In this document: in pieces, positions 10,625-21,870 of the stretch
Position numbering within the stretch: position 1 is the first letter of the stretch
How the letters are laid out: each line of letters starts with the position of its first letter
DNA from: Effrenium voratum
Lineage: Eukaryota; Sar; Dinophyceae; Suessiales; Symbiodiniaceae
DNA: 64,000 nt
Direction of reading: 5' to 3'
Assembly (NCBI GenBank): GCA_963377175.1
Contig: CAUJNA010003290.1
Coordinates: 1 to 64,000, forward strand
The notes under the pieces: model-generated
The model's database searches: none
What the model was told of the DNA's origin: nothing
Seen by the model: the letters and a program-made list of their open reading frames with translations, nothing else
Made by a program: the position numbers and the translations under genes

Positions 10625-10730
10625 GTGGGTGTTGGTCAAAATTAAACCACTACAAACAAATCGCAGGTTCTAGTCCATGTTTTCATTTACCAAGGTTCCA
10701 TCTGGGGTACCTATTTTTGACCCACAGCCA
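10625..10730. repeat. introner-like TIR element, GGTCAAAA family, copy 2
   Basis: It begins GTGGGTGTTGGTCAAAATT and ends TATTTTTGACCCACAGCCA. It has the same termini and the same CGCAGGT.CTAGTCCATGTTT interior as the copy at 1007-1110. Confidence 0.5.
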
Positions 10731-10788
10731 TGTGTCTGCATGGGGTGCCCTAGGCCCTGAGGCTCCCCCAAACCCTTGCGCGCGCAGG

Positions 10789-10902
10789 GTCACCCGCAAG
10801 AGCCTCACCCGACAAGCCGACCGCGCCGCGGCGGAGTGCATCGGGGCCAGCGCCGCGCGGGTGCGCGGGGACTCGGACTCGGCCTCCCTGCGCCTCGGCA
10901 GG
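10789..10902 (+). CDS. exon-like GC-rich island, unknown
   Basis: Follows GCGCGCAG. The frame reads RVTRKSLTRQADRAAAECIG and continues ASAARVRGDSDSASLRLGR, ending near CGGCAGG. Basic and Ser-rich with no recognised motif. Another frame is also open, so the phase is not secure. Confidence 0.35.
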
Positions 10903-11039
10903 GGGCCGGAAGTTGGCGTCCGTTTTCTGGCTGGGCCCGTGTCTTTGGGCCTTTGGAGGGCGCAGCAATCAGCGTGAGCCGCTGTGCGTGACGGCAAGCC
11001 AGGAAGTCACCTCTCTTTGGGTGTTGCTTCTCCATTTGG

Positions 11040-11175
11040 AGGCAAACCCGTTTTGAAGAACAAGCACGTTGGAGTGATCACAGACGTGCCGCGCGTAAGG
11101 AGCATGTTGAGCAGCCAGTCCTTGGAATGCAGCTTGAGCACCTCGGCAGCATGTCTTGCAGGACCCGACCAGGTG
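11040..11175 (+). CDS. exon-like island, unknown
   Basis: The frame VLKNKHVGVITDVPRVRSML continues SSQSLECSLSTSAACLAGPDQ and ends before GTGTGAGG, a GT donor. It has ordinary amino-acid usage and could be the last of the preceding islands. No family recognised. Confidence 0.35.
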
Positions 11176-11348
11176 TGAGGAGGACTGGAGGATTGGCTCT
11201 TGCAGGTTGAGGCAGAAGTTTCCGCCCTGAAGGGAGCTTGTGCGCATGTCAGGGGCATGGGGGCAGAGTGGCCTTATTTCTGAAGCCTGCCGCCCACATT
11301 CGCCGCCGGTAGCTCAAGGTAGATTCCAAGGCGCGGCCTTGTGCCGCC

Positions 11349-12515
11349 ATGCTCCGGCGTCTCATCAATGGTCTGCGAAAGTTCGGCTTGCAGAACGTCC
11401 TTGGCAGCGCCTTCACCAAGCAGTTGCTTCGATGGGACTTAGTGAGCCGGTTGATGGAGAAGCCGGACAGGCTCAGCGTCTCCGAGCTGCTGCTGCTGGC
11501 ACGGCAGTTCTTTGCCTTGCATGCCTTGCTGGGGTTGCTGAGCCTGTTCCTGCAGGCGCTGGCACAGTCTGTGACGGTGCCGGGCTTGTGGAACGTAGCC
11601 TTTCCGCTGGTAGGCATGCACTTTGCCAAGGACGTGGGTGGAGCCAACCGGGCGGTGCGCTGGTGGATCGCCTATTGGCTGCTGGAGACTCTCTTCACCT
11701 TCTTCCAGACCATTGGCCACGATGCCAACATCCGGGCCATTGCCGCCTACGGCCTGCAATGGTTCGTGCTAGCGCGTCTGTGGTGCTGGCTCCACGTGCA
11801 GCAGTCCTGCTCGGTGCAGTTCTACCTGAACATCGTCATCGAGAGCGGCCGGGAGCACTTCTACTCCCGGCCCACCATGCGCAGCGGCCGCAGCACCTCG
11901 GTGGATCTGCTCTCGGACCGCGACTTCTCGGACGACAAGTACATCTCGCGGCTGGCGGAGGGCGTGGAGCGGATGATTTGCGAGAAGCTGCGGGACGAGG
12001 CGGCCATGGTGGCCAAGGCCAAGAAGCACTTCCAGCGGGGGAACCTGATCGTGGTGCTGGTCACCATCGAGCGCGTGGACATGCGCCGGATGCTGGAGCT
12101 CAAGGGCGAGCAGCACCGCCTGCGCCGGGTGGACGTGGTGATGCGTCTGCTGAGGCACCTGCCGGTGCCGTTGAAGCTGGACCTGGAGCAGGTGCTGCTG
12201 TCCCAGATCTGCCGCAACATGATCGAGAACGTGCCTTCCCAGCTCACCCGCCAGATGTGCGAGATCGGGGGGGTGAACGTAGATGTGGAGGCCAAAGGTA
12301 AGGATGAGCAGGCGGATTTCCTGCTGGAGGCCATGCGCCAGCTGGACGAGGAGGATATCCTTGAAGCCAAGAACCGGCACACTATCGCCGTGGGCGGCGA
12401 CGAGGTGTGGCCTTTCTTCTGCGGCTATGGCCATGCCAAGGTTCGGCATGTGCCCACCACCGCCTGCTATCCCCGACAGGTGACTTGCAGCATCTCGCCG
12501 CACACGCTGGAGTGA
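11349..12515 (+). CDS. uninterrupted 388-aa membrane protein, function unknown
   Basis: An ATG in a good context (GCCGCCATGC) opens a 388-codon frame ending TGA at 12513-12515, with no sign of introns, unlike all neighbours. Residues about 1-40 are amphipathic and basic. Hydrophobic segments lie near residues 50-75, 80-100, 104-122 and 128-150, so the N-terminal 160 residues probably form a membrane domain. The segment with KDVGGANRAVRWWIAYWLLE faintly resembles the W-x-x-YW region of HVA22/REEP ER-shaping proteins, but I would not name it from that. The rest (160-388) is helical, charged and probably cytosolic. Lack of introns and high GC fit a retroposed or well-expressed gene. Confidence 0.65.
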   Translation: MLRRLINGLRKFGLQNVLGSAFTKQLLRWDLVSRLMEKPDRLSVSELLLLARQFFALHALLGLLSLFLQALAQSVTVPGLWNVAFPLVGMHFAKDVGGANRAVRWWIAYWLLETLFTFFQTIGHDANIRAIAAYGLQWFVLARLWCWLHVQQSCSVQFYLNIVIESGREHFYSRPTMRSGRSTSVDLLSDRDFSDDKYISRLAEGVERMICEKLRDEAAMVAKAKKHFQRGNLIVVLVTIERVDMRRMLELKGEQHRLRRVDVVMRLLRHLPVPLKLDLEQVLLSQICRNMIENVPSQLTRQMCEIGGVNVDVEAKGKDEQADFLLEAMRQLDEEDILEAKNRHTIAVGGDEVWPFFCGYGHAKVRHVPTTACYPRQVTCSISPHTLE

Positions 12516-13143
12516 ACGCGCCTCTGGTTCGCGTCGGGTCCAAGGGGCGAGCCGTTCTTCGGGCTTCCCCGGCAGGCGTTAGGTTCCGTGAGGTGCCTGG
12601 GTTGCACAAGCCACTGCCCGGCAGATTCACAGGAGGGCCACAGCCGCTCGAGTTTCACCAGCAAATGCGGTCAGCGTGCGTCGCTTGGAGTGGAAACCTA
12701 AGAAAGAGTCGCAGAAGCTTATTGCCTAGTGAACCAGCCAGCGAATGGGTTTGAGCATGGCGCCTCGCAGTGATGCCCGAAAAGTCAGAGAGAGGCCGGA
12801 TGAAAGAATTGCAGGGCGTTGTTTCGGCCTGCAAGGTACCTCTTCTTCCGCCTCACGGGAGAGTTCCAGGTCAAGAATCAGTTGGGACAGAAATGCGGAT
12901 CTCAAGACACAGCGACTCGGACCAACCGCATGCCTTCCAGTGCACGTGTGGGAGTGCCAACGCCCTTCAAGATGCCAGCAGCACTGCAACTGCGCCCTTG
13001 CCCGAATTGTGTGTTTGACCACACACACATATCTATCTATATATATATACACATATACATAGGTATTAATATATTTTTGTGTGTGTACGGTACCCCCTCC
13101 CCCTCCCACAACACAAAAAGCGGACCGAAGCTTCGATTGCCAC
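12516..13143. other. intergenic stretch with TA/CA microsatellite
   Basis: Downstream of the 388-aa ORF. At 13020-13082 there is a short CACA/TATATA tract. No coding island recognised. Confidence 0.4.
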
Positions 13144-13262
13144 CCACGCAGCTCACAACTTCCCCAGGCTCCGGGGCGAGAAGAAGCGCCGGGACGAGTG
13201 GCGGCGCCGGGGCAACAGCGGGGAGGGGGTGCAGCTCACCGAGGCGCCGCGGAGAAAGAGTT
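13144..13262 (+). CDS. exon-like island, very basic, unknown
   Basis: The frame reads THAAHNFPRLRGEKKRRDEW then RRRGNSGEGVQLTEAPRRK before a poly-T tract. GC-rich and highly charged, as in a nuclear or RNA-binding linker. Frame choice and boundaries are uncertain. Confidence 0.25.
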
Positions 13263-13562
13263 TTTTTGTGTTTTTCCGTTTTTTTTTTTTTTTTCTCCGT
13301 TGTTTTTTTGGGTTCGGAAGCTGTAAGTCGGGGGTAGGGAGCAAAGAGATGGGGCGGTGGGTCCAAAAATAGGTGCCCCAAATGGAACGGTACCAAAGCC
13401 TGAATGGCCGGGCCATTGTTGCAGACCAATTGTTTGCCGTTTGGGTAGATTTTTGGTTCAAACCGAGACTCAACGTTTGGTCCGAACTACGAAGGTAGGA
13501 CAAAACACGGACGGGCCGAGTGCGGTTTTTGCAGACCACTTTTTTTGGAGGAAGGGAGGCAC

Positions 13563-13700
13563 GATGTTTTCTTTCCAGACGCTCGCATCAGCGCTCGACT
13601 CGAAAGCGCGCGGCAGGCGGCCGTGCGGGCCTTCAACACCCGCGCTGGGGCGGTGCCCAGGACCTCCAGGACTTTGGACCTGGCGGGTTTTTCGTTGGTC
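13563..13700 (+). CDS. exon-like island, unknown
   Basis: After CTTTCCAG the frame reads DARISARLESARQAAVRAFN then TRAGAVPRTSRTLDLAG. It looks like a helical protein segment. No family recognised. Followed within 40 bp by a CATAGGTG-family element. Confidence 0.35.
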
Positions 13701-13735
13701 TTTGGATCGGGCGAGCGGATCGGAGCGGTGAGGAG

Positions 13736-13850
13736 CATAGGTGTCCTTTTTAGGTTACTTTGAGTAAAGATAGATGGGTTCCGCTGGTTTAGATGGAATT
13801 TCTTCCATTTACCAGGGAAACCCATCTATTTTTGCAAAAGGCCACCTATG
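13736..13850. repeat. introner-like TIR element, CATAGGTG family, copy 2
   Basis: It begins CATAGGTGTCCTTTTTAGG and ends TTTGCAAAAGGCCACCTATG. A longer internal inverted match is AGATAGATGGGTTCC against GGAAACCCATCTATTT. It is the most symmetrical of the three copies. Confidence 0.65.
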
Positions 13851-14815
13851 TTCTGGAGGTGGTTCAGATCCCCGGCAACTCGTGGCGTTGTCACGCGTTT
13901 GTTTTGTTTCGGGATGGCAGGCGCATGCAAAACGCATTTTCGCGGGAGGTCGCGTGGTTTGTCCACAGCCTGGCTTTTCAGCTGCGGGCGAATGAAAGGC
14001 GGCTGATCTTGCTTATGCCTTCTGGCATTTTCCCTGGTAAGACCACTGAGCTCTCCCAGCGGCTCACACGGGACCTCGGCAAAAACCGGAGTTGCAGCCA
14101 ACGCATCTGCAGTTCGCCAAAGGCTCCCTGACTGAATCGACACGTAGCACCGCGCAAACCGGGTCCCACAGAAATGGTTTGGGAGGACTCCCGAGTTGTC
14201 CCCGGTGCGAGAGCGAGGTGAGACTCCATACCGCCACCTGGCCAACACCTGGTACGAGTCTAGAGTGAAGCGCTAGCTCTTTGCATCATTCCCTGTGGCA
14301 GTTGTTTTTGAACAGTTGGGTTGTTTAATGAGGTTGTCTCGAAATAGGGCCTCAATCAAAATCGGTTCTTTTCATTTTGTTGCACGTTAAAACCACCCCA
14401 AAAAGAGAGTACCATCCAAAAAGACAGACAAATATGTATTCATGGGCTCAGCAAGCGGATTGCCGCGCATGTGCAGCGTTTCCGGCTGAGGTATTGCCTG
14501 CCAGTAGCACTTGAATCGGCGCGTGGCGTCGGCCAATTCAAAGCTCTTCGGAGGCGCAAGCGATCGAGGCTAGCCCTACACCGGTTTGTTTTCAAGGGAG
14601 ACCAAAGGGAAAAGACACATACCATTGTTGTTCAACGTTTGAGAGTTTGAAGGCTAGATTGCGACTCCGGTGGAGCTCGGCTGCAAGAACACAGTGTGAT
14701 TACATTCGCCCAGAAGCGATGCACAATTCCAAGAGGCCACACAGCCTTTGTCGTAGCAGATGTGCATTAATTGGCCGCGTTTGGCTGTGTCTCACATCAA
14801 ATTGACGAGGACCAG
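13851..14815. other. stretch without recognisable genes
   Basis: Mixed-composition sequence with scattered stops on both strands. No strong coding island or repeat family seen. Confidence 0.4.
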
Positions 14816-14964
14816 TGTACAGCTTGACCGTGCAAAAGCTCAAAGCTTGGGGCCGACTGAGTCGAGACAGAGTTCGCGTGTTCGATGCGGACATCCTAAG
14901 GAATGGCCGCCAGATAGTGCACATCTCTGCTGTGGAGGAGGGCTTGCGGGGGGCGGGGGGGTGA
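14816..14964 (+). CDS. family 8 glycosyltransferase-like exon (glycogenin type), partial
   Basis: The frame starting at TAC 14818 reads YSLTVQKLKAWGRLSRDRV then RVFDADILRNG and runs to TGA 14962-14964. 'T.QKL.AW.L..YDRV.FLDAD' is the signature before and around the DxD metal/UDP-sugar motif of GT8 enzymes, here DAD near 14890. These enzymes transfer a sugar from UDP-sugar. The match ends about 15 residues after the DAD; after that the sequence is G-rich and reaches a stop. It is therefore a single exon with an unrecognised donor, or a gene fragment. The island near 16.1 kb could be a later exon. Confidence 0.4.
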
Positions 14965-16019
14965 TGAACCAAAACTGGCAGAGGAGCCTGGTCAATGCGA
15001 CTCCCAGATTGGTTCAGATTCTCGGAGCTATGGCAACCCCATGAAAGGTGTCAGGGGATCGCTGACGGATCGCTGGCAGGGATTTTCTCGCGAACCGCAT
15101 GAAATCATAGTCCACACTGATAGAACAAAGCCGATACAAAGCAAAGCGCAGTGACCAAACAAGTCGGTCGTATGAGATACCAGGATGCAAAACACACAAC
15201 TTTGCCACTTGGGCTGGTTGGCGGTGCATTTTCGATAGTTGTGGCTAAAAATCTGTCCTCCGGATACCATTTGGCAATTGACGACACTTTGTTTTGGCCT
15301 CGAGGGCGTCATCATGGGTCGCTCACTTTTGGGCCTTGGTGTCTGCCAGTTTGAGCATCGCCATGCCTGTGGGCTTCGCCGCTAGGAGGAAGCCCGGCAC
15401 GGTGAAGATTCCCGGCGTGGGGTGTTCGTCCATGCCGGGCAACCAAAGATGTGCTCATGGGCAAAGAGGCGTCAGGCGAACAGCTAAGATTCTAGGGGTT
15501 GATTCCCCATTCTTTGCAACCATTCTTCTTGTTTTCCCCAAAAAGACACGAGTGTAGGGGTTGATTCCTTTTCCATTCTTCTCAACCATCGTACTAAAAA
15601 CAAAAAACAAAACAACAACGACAAAAAAACAAACGGCAAGCTGTTTCCCCCGGGTTTTTGATGGTTTCCTGAAAAGATTCGGATCCCTGGGTTCAGAATG
15701 GAAATGGAAGGTACCCCTAAGACGGAAGCTCCCAGCCCGGCCTCCTTGGGGCTTTTGGGAGTCCGTGCGCGTTTCGGGGTTACAGGAGCCTTGACCACCT
15801 GAGCTGAGGCGTTGCTCCTGGCCATCGACAAGCTGCCGTGACCCCGAAGCCTTGTCCGAAATCTGAGCTCAAGATAGACTCAGCTGCTGGTTTTGCCATG
15901 GGTTCTGCGGAAAAGCCATGCAACCGAAATCCCAAGTTTGGGCGCTCGCACTGAATACCGCGCATGAGATTCCAAGACTTCGAGGTCCAGAGTTGGCAGG
16001 GACAACTACTCCGCCCGAC
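14965..16019. other. intron-like stretch with a dispersed repeat
   Basis: Contains 15484-15720, a dispersed repeat (CTAGGGGTTGATTCCCC, AGATTCGGATCCCTGGGTTC) that recurs at 63711-63840, and in part on the opposite strand at 6560-6600. No certain coding sequence. Confidence 0.45.
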
Positions 16020-16180
16020 CCCCAGCTGCGGCGCGGAAGGCGGACCTCGCCGCCATTTTTCGGCGCGGCGCGTGAGGCGGGTATGCTCTTCAACGCCTGC
16101 CTGCTGGAAGATGATCTGGTGTTTCGCAGCACCCAGGAGTTTGGGGCAGTGCATGACATCTCATGCAAGTTCAATTGCTT
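16020..16180 (+). CDS. exon-like island, possibly the same gene as the GT8-like exon
   Basis: One frame reads AREAGMLFNACLLEDDLVFR then STQEFGAVHDI. 'G-x-x-FN-x-x-L/V' faintly recalls the FN(S/A)G segment that follows the DxD motif in GT8 enzymes, but this is not enough to assign. Splice sites not established. Confidence 0.25.
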
Positions 16181-16534
16181 CTTCTTGGAAACCTTTCTGG
16201 CCCGGAAATGATTGTACGAACGCAGCACGCACGTCAGCTTGACCTTGGCCGACTTTACCATGCTTGTCTTCAAGCATTCCATGTTGGCAAGATCGCGGCA
16301 AGCCAGGCCCACTGTGTCAAGATCGACCAATGCCCATGCAAATGTAGTATATTGAAGATCGTTTCCTGCCCATACGTGCTGGCATGCTTGTTTTTCACTG
16401 GCAAGCTGGTGTTTGCTGGCCAGCCTCGCAATGAGCCGAATTCTTCACACACCCTTGGGTTTGCTGCACGAAACCTTCCAAGAGCTAGGTGCTAAAATGT
16501 CTGGCAGGCATTGAGAGGTCGTTGCAAATCGAAG

Positions 16535-16800
16535 TAGGCACTTCAACCCCTTCCCCAACGCCCCCTCTTCCCTCCTCCCCCCCCCCCCTCCTCCCCTTCC
16601 CCTCCTCCCCTTCCCCTCCCCCCCACTCTGAGCAAGATGTAATCCTTCCCCCTTTCCCCTTCCCCTTCCCACCCAACTCCCCCCCCAATCCCCCCAAATC
16701 CACCCCCCCCAATCCCCCCAAATCCACCCCCCAAATCCCCCCAAATCCACCCCCCCCCCCCGCACCGCCTTCCTTCCGCGTCCCCCCTCCCCCCCCGCAA
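16535..16800. repeat. C-rich low-complexity tract
   Basis: About 260 bp of CCCCT/CCCCAAAT-type runs, almost free of G on the + strand. The proline-rich + strand and glycine-rich - strand ORFs are artefacts of composition. Confidence 0.9.
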
Positions 16801-16984
16801 GGCCTCCCTCCCGCCAAAGTTGGGTCAGGAGCTGGAGATCCAAACCCCCGGGAACTTCAGCCCCGACGCCATGGCCTGGCCGCTGGTGCCCCCCGCCCGG
16901 CGCCAAGCGAGAGGCAAAGAGGTGGCCCTTCGGTCAGTGCCCTGGCTGAAGGGAAGCCAACCAGTTGTGAATATATGATTTTCC

Positions 16985-17290
16985 CCGGTATTGTTGTTAT
17001 TATCATTACTTTTCTTATTTATTTTTCGTTATTGTTATTGTTATGATTCTTGTTATTATTACTCTTATTCTTATTATTGTTATTACTATTGTTATTATTC
17101 CTGTTGTTATTATTACGGTTTTTATATTATTAGTATTGCTATTGTTATTATTGTTATTATATTGTTATTACTTCTATTTTTGCTATTGCTATTTTTACTA
17201 TTTTCATTATTGTTTATTACTATTGCTATTACAATTATTATCATTATTATTATTATTCTTATATATCACTATGTATTAATTTAATTATTC
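16985..17290. repeat. (TTA/TTG)n degenerate tract
   Basis: About 300 bp dominated by TTATTG, TTATTA and TTACTATTG units. Non-coding; the Tyr/Ile/Leu-rich translations are artefacts. Confidence 0.9.
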
Positions 17291-19534
17291 ATGTTGTTTT
17301 GTGGTTTTCCAAATTATCTTTTTATGTGTCGATTTTTTGTTTGGGGGGGGAGGTTCCCCATGTGTGCCGCAAGGTGACATGTTCCTTTGTGCCTTCAATG
17401 CTTGGTTGCGGGGCCTTGCTGAAGAGGTTGTGAGATTGTTTGGTTGGGAAAGGAATATGTCCTTTTCCTCTTGGGTCAGGGTCGCTGGGGCATGGTCAGC
17501 ACGTTTTGGAGAACATGCACTGGTTTCGGGAGTGCTGAGTATGTGTGACGGCTGGGGCGGGCTCCGGCAAGCAGTTCAACAGGATGAAGGGTGACCTGCT
17601 TCTTCAACAAATGCACGGATGCTGACCCGATATTAACCAACCCAAGTTTATGAATAGGCGGGTGTTCCCGTCTGATCCCCCACTAAACTCAGGGACCCCC
17701 CCCCAATATTAATAAATAGGGGCGCATTAATCCGGGGTCAACATGAGCCACGGAACTGGGATGTCGTGCAGAGCCACGCCCAGTGCTCGGCTTGTGATCG
17801 AACCCACCAAACCCCGACGGAAGCGATGGCGTCACTTGGATGTGCGTCTTGCCATTCGCTCACCTCGCGTGTCGAAATCCGCAGCGGCTTCGGAGCTCAC
17901 TTGCAAAGGAACAAGTCAGTCAGCTTCGAGCTAAGATGCCACACACGTAGTAGTACTCCTTCAAAGTGACTAACTCAAATTGATTCAACTCAAGCCTAGG
18001 TATCGTTTGTAACATCATGCATTTCTGGACGCTAAACTCACCTGCGCATTGCTTCTGATGATTTCGCATTCCAGGGAAAGCAGGGGATAAAACCCGAGTG
18101 GTCTGACCGTTTTCCAGCGCAGCGGCCCAGCTGCGACGTAGGGCGAGTCGATTTGTTAGCACGTTCTCAGAAACGTATCTTTGGTGCATTTTGCTTGGCT
18201 GTTAGGACTTTAACTTTTTGCCAACTAATGGGTTTTCCGTATTAAACCACTAAAAGTGAAACTTTTAGCAGGGGAGCAGAAAGCAACCGAGGTATGTATC
18301 GTTATCACTCAATTCTCGCTGTATCTCTGCCTTGCCAAAACACCATGAACCACACGTGGACGTCAAAGACGGCAACGCCAATTCGTGGCTTTCCCAACCC
18401 CGAACCCCTCGCTGCCCGCATGGCGCGGCCTGCACCGCCCTGCGATGATTTGCCGCGGGCCTTGCCGCTTTGTCCAAAGCTGACTCAGGGGCATCGGCCC
18501 TTGATTCGCACTATTTCGCACTTATTTGCCCTGTGCTGATCTTTGACGCGCCGAAAAACAGGGTCACGTTGAGGGTGAGAGTAGCCCGTCGGACACAGAT
18601 GCCTGCGCTGGAAGAACAACTGCATTCCCTGTATCGTATTTTTGTTGATGGTGGACAAATCCGACGCTTTGGCATGCTCAGCGATGCTTTTTCGGCTTCT
18701 CAAGTTGCCTCAAAGCACCTTGCTCGGCTTCTAGACAGGTTGGCTTCGCCCATATGCAAACTGGAGAGAATGGGTCGGTAAAGCGTTGGGCTGCACTGTT
18801 CCACTATGCATATAATAAGCAGGGTTATGGTGTTGGCAATTCGTTGCATGGCTTGAATAGAAAGGAGAGGAGGGCATACTCTCTTGCAGTCATCGCCTAA
18901 TCTCAACCACAGCATGTATGTGCAAGTGTGTGAAGCTAATTCAAGCAGCCACGAACAGAAAGAACACAATGTGGCTGTGTCAAGTTATGGCAAACAGCTG
19001 AGTTGTCATGGAATCTATGTTGCCCTGGGATTCAAATGAAGATGTTCACGGATCCTCAAGATGGCTTTGTGGGGTGTTGTCATGTTGCGTCCCTGTCAGC
19101 CACTATTCAGGTCGTGCAATGAGGATGTCTTGCTAACAGCCCAGTGCCAGTTTCAAGCTCACGCTGGCAATTGGGGCCACACAAGGAACAAAGTCCTGGG
19201 GATGGCCTACTTACACGGCTTAGTTTCCCACCAATCAACCGTGAAACCTGACACAACCGGGCCCTTTGAAAGGAAGGCGGTCTTCCAGGACCCCCGAACG
19301 TCAGGTTCCATGTGAACTGGGGTGGACTTAGGATACATTTTACATTTACCAGTGACTCAAAGTGAAGCAAACAATAAAATGATACATTCTACAACTGGGC
19401 CTAACTCTAATCATGTTCTCAGTTCCCGAATTCCTGGACTTTCTACATTTTGGGTTTGGATCGTTTTTAGTGGCAAATGGTTGTTGGGCCATGCGCTCAA
19501 GTGGTTTAAGTGGTGGGAGGGTCCGAGGCTGGCG
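17291..19534. other. stretch without secure genes
   Basis: Contains the second GACCCCGGA-family element (17619-17735) and the weak hairpin near 18250. Short open frames (17370-17594, 18590-18780) lack recognisable motifs, and I do not call them genes. Confidence 0.4.
17619..17735. repeat. dispersed TIR element, GACCCCGGA family, copy 2
   Basis: It begins GCTGACCCGATATTAACC and ends TTAATCCGGGGTCAAC. It shares AACCAACCCxAGTTTAT and GGTGTTCCCxTC with the copy at 132-300. Confidence 0.5.
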
Positions 19535-19700
19535 CGGGGGAGTGGGGGTCTTGGCCGCGCTGGTGGTGACCTTCTCGCAGCCCTTGCTGGTGGCTGCGGA
19601 CCGGCTGGCGGCGCATTACCTGCTGCCGTACCTGTCGGACTCCCCCCCCAGCAGCCACTGGGCAGAGGAGAGGCGGCGGAGGTGGACCGGCAGGTTCCGG
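19535..19700 (+). CDS. polytopic membrane protein, exon 1 of those seen
   Basis: The frame reads GVGVLAALVVTFSQPLLVAA followed by DRLAAHYLLPYLSDSPPSS and a basic stretch (EERRRRWTGRFRSR). It gives one hydrophobic helix, a loop and a positively charged cytosolic segment. It is the first of five coding islands on this strand up to 23.3 kb that all encode hydrophobic or amphipathic segments and probably belong together. No family recognised. Confidence 0.4.
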
Positions 19701-20994
19701 AGCAGATTCATAGGATTGCTGGTCTACTTTTTAGTTTGGGCAGATGGGGGGACGAATGGGCCAATAAGGAGAACGATCGCAAGGCCGAGGAATAGGATGG
19801 TTGCCAGTCTACTGCTGGTTTGGGCGGGGGAAGGGGGGCCAAGGGGATCAAAGCGTTGATGGTTTTGGTGTGGGGGGCAAAAGCTGAGGTAGAGCAAGTT
19901 GTTCAGTTGATTCCCACTGGTCGCGACACGAAAAACGGGCGTCTTGCTGATGCGCAGCGTGGTATAGGGTGCTATGATGGACCTTCGCGTGGGATGCTGT
20001 TGCAACGAAGAGTTGCCGCCGGAGGGCTGTTCCCGGGGCGGGAGGCTTGACGAGTGTTGCGCAAGAAAGGGCTGCTGAGAAGTTTTTGACCTCTTCGTCA
20101 TGAAGCAGAAAGACAAGGACGACCGCACGAATTGCAACATATTTGCTAGCATTCGCCGGCTCACCATCTCGCTGCATCGGCTGACACAACTTGCGTCTGC
20201 TTCCTTTCGCAGGTTGCTCGAAGATTGCTTTGCTGATGCGCTCGCCACGGTTTCGGCTATGGCCCTGTGCAGAGCGGATAAGGCCCCTGGAATCTGTGTC
20301 ACAGCATGTATGACAAAAGCTCTTGCGGTCTGTCATGTCGCCTTGTCCATTATTCCCGGGTCCGACTCTCCCAATGCCAGGTTACGTTAAGCTAGGTGTC
20401 CCGTTCCAAATGCGTGGGCGTTTGCATGTTTTCGCATGCGCGCGATTCGAGGGTCGAAGGATCGACCTCCAGCATGCTGGAGGTGGCAAGGCTCCCAAGC
20501 CCCAAGGCCATGAAGTTAACTCCCGCAAGTTTGGCTCCTGGCTCCCGGTCACCAATCAGCAAGTCATGTTGCGGTCTGGACGCAGGGTTGCCCGAAACAG
20601 ACTTGTGGGAAGGAACGTAAACACGATGTCATCTTGTCGGGGAACCCCTGTCTGGAGGGTCATTTTGCACGGGTCTTGGTAGGCTTCGATCTTCAGTGCG
20701 CTGATCAGGTTGCTCCAGTTTGTGGAGCACCAGCTGAGGTCAAGTGACGGTGGAGTTCTGCAACCTTTTTCGGAGGCTTGGCATTACCGCGTCTGCGGTC
20801 CCAGGAGAGGTCGCGTTTTGCCGCTGTTCATGATGGAGAACGCCATGGCAGTTTCAGGGTCATTCAAGAGCGTTGGCTTTAGTGCATTGGGTGTGAAATC
20901 TATTGACCCCTTTTTCGGCACGGCCTCTAACTCCAACAAGCCAAAGTCAACCGGATCCACCACACAACTTGTTTTCTTCTGCCCTTCCGCCGAG

Positions 20995-21178
20995 TTGCAT
21001 GGAAGCTGTGTGGCCCAAGGATTGTTGAGAAGCCGTACTACGTCATCTTTGCCTCTTGCTGGGTTTGCGCACTGATGCAGCAGCTCATCGATACCTCCCG
21101 GTACTACGAGGAGCGGCATGAGGAGCTCAGCAAAACGCCCTTTGGACCTGCAAGCCGGCGGGCGATGGGTGCCATGTA
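20995..21178 (+). CDS. polytopic membrane protein, exon
   Basis: The frame reads VAWKLCGPRIVEKPYYVIFA then SCWVCALMQQLIDTSRYYEE and RHEELSKTPFGPASRRAMGAM, ending before a TAAGC. Ordinary amino-acid usage and a good contrast with the flanks make this one of the clearer exons. It has one hydrophobic helix (VIFASCWVCALM) followed by a charged soluble part. Confidence 0.5.
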
Positions 21179-21579
21179 AGCTATGGGCGTGTCTTTTTTT
21201 TTCCCCCGGCCGGACCGGCAAAATGGATGGCGTGCCGTTTTTGGTTTCCCTTTAATAAGCTAACCAAAGGAGGGGTTCCTGCAGAAAAGGCACACTCACA
21301 TATGCAGCCCGCAGTTGTAGCAACGAGATGGGGTAGATTGGATCGATGCTGAGGCAAAAGTGCTACGTGGGAGTTCAGTTGTTCACGCGCCTCGGCCAGT
21401 CTTGTGGTGGTTATGACAAACAGGGGTTGCGCCACTGCAATGTGCTTGTAACTGATTAGCGTGCTCAAATCTACAGAGAGGATCAATTTTGATACGCTCA
21501 AAGAAAGGTTAAACTTTGTGAATGTGTTTGAATTTGGATCGAAGGAGCTGTGATGTTTATTTTCTTTTTTGCCAATGTA

Positions 21580-21707
21580 GCATGGGAAAATGGGCTCAGA
21601 TGGAGCTGAGGCTGGTGCTCGAAACCTTTGCCATTCTGTGCAAGATTGACTGGCTGGCCGGTGAGAGCCTCTGGCACATGTACAACTTGCCCCTTGGAGA
21701 TGCCGTA
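21580..21707 (+). CDS. polytopic membrane protein, exon
   Basis: After CCAATGTAG the frame reads MGKWAQMELRLVLETFAILC then KIDWLAGESLWHMYNLPLGD. Good coding character. The motif FAILCKIDWLAGESLWHMYN is not one I recognise. Confidence 0.45.
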
Positions 21708-21767
21708 CGCGCCGCCGTTTTCTCAAAAAATCCGTTGTGGCGTTTGTGTTTCGTGTTTTCAATCTAG

Positions 21768-21870
21768 AACTACTGTGGAGACCACTTTGAAACCGGGGGA
21801 AACCTGTATGGGGAATCATCATTCCAGGGTTTCTTAGGTGGTGCGAAATGGATTTCGCAACCATCCGCAG
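21768..21870. repeat. TIR element, TGTGGATGGACGAA family, inverted copy
   Basis: It begins CTACTGTGGAGACCACTTTG and ends GGATTTCGCAACCATCCGC. Interior GGTGGTGCGAAATGGATTTCG matches the pair at 9328-9567. Confidence 0.45.

Noticed and set aside
16485..17046. Proline-rich (+) and glycine-rich (-) ORFs
   Set aside because: Caused by the C-rich low-complexity tract.
16991..17284. Hydrophobic Tyr/Ile/Leu-rich ORFs
   Set aside because: Translations of TTA/TTG repeats, not membrane proteins.
17370..17594. Possible coding exon (FLCAFNAWLRGLAEEVVR...)
   Set aside because: Protein-like in places, but without motif, GC contrast or splice support strong enough to call.
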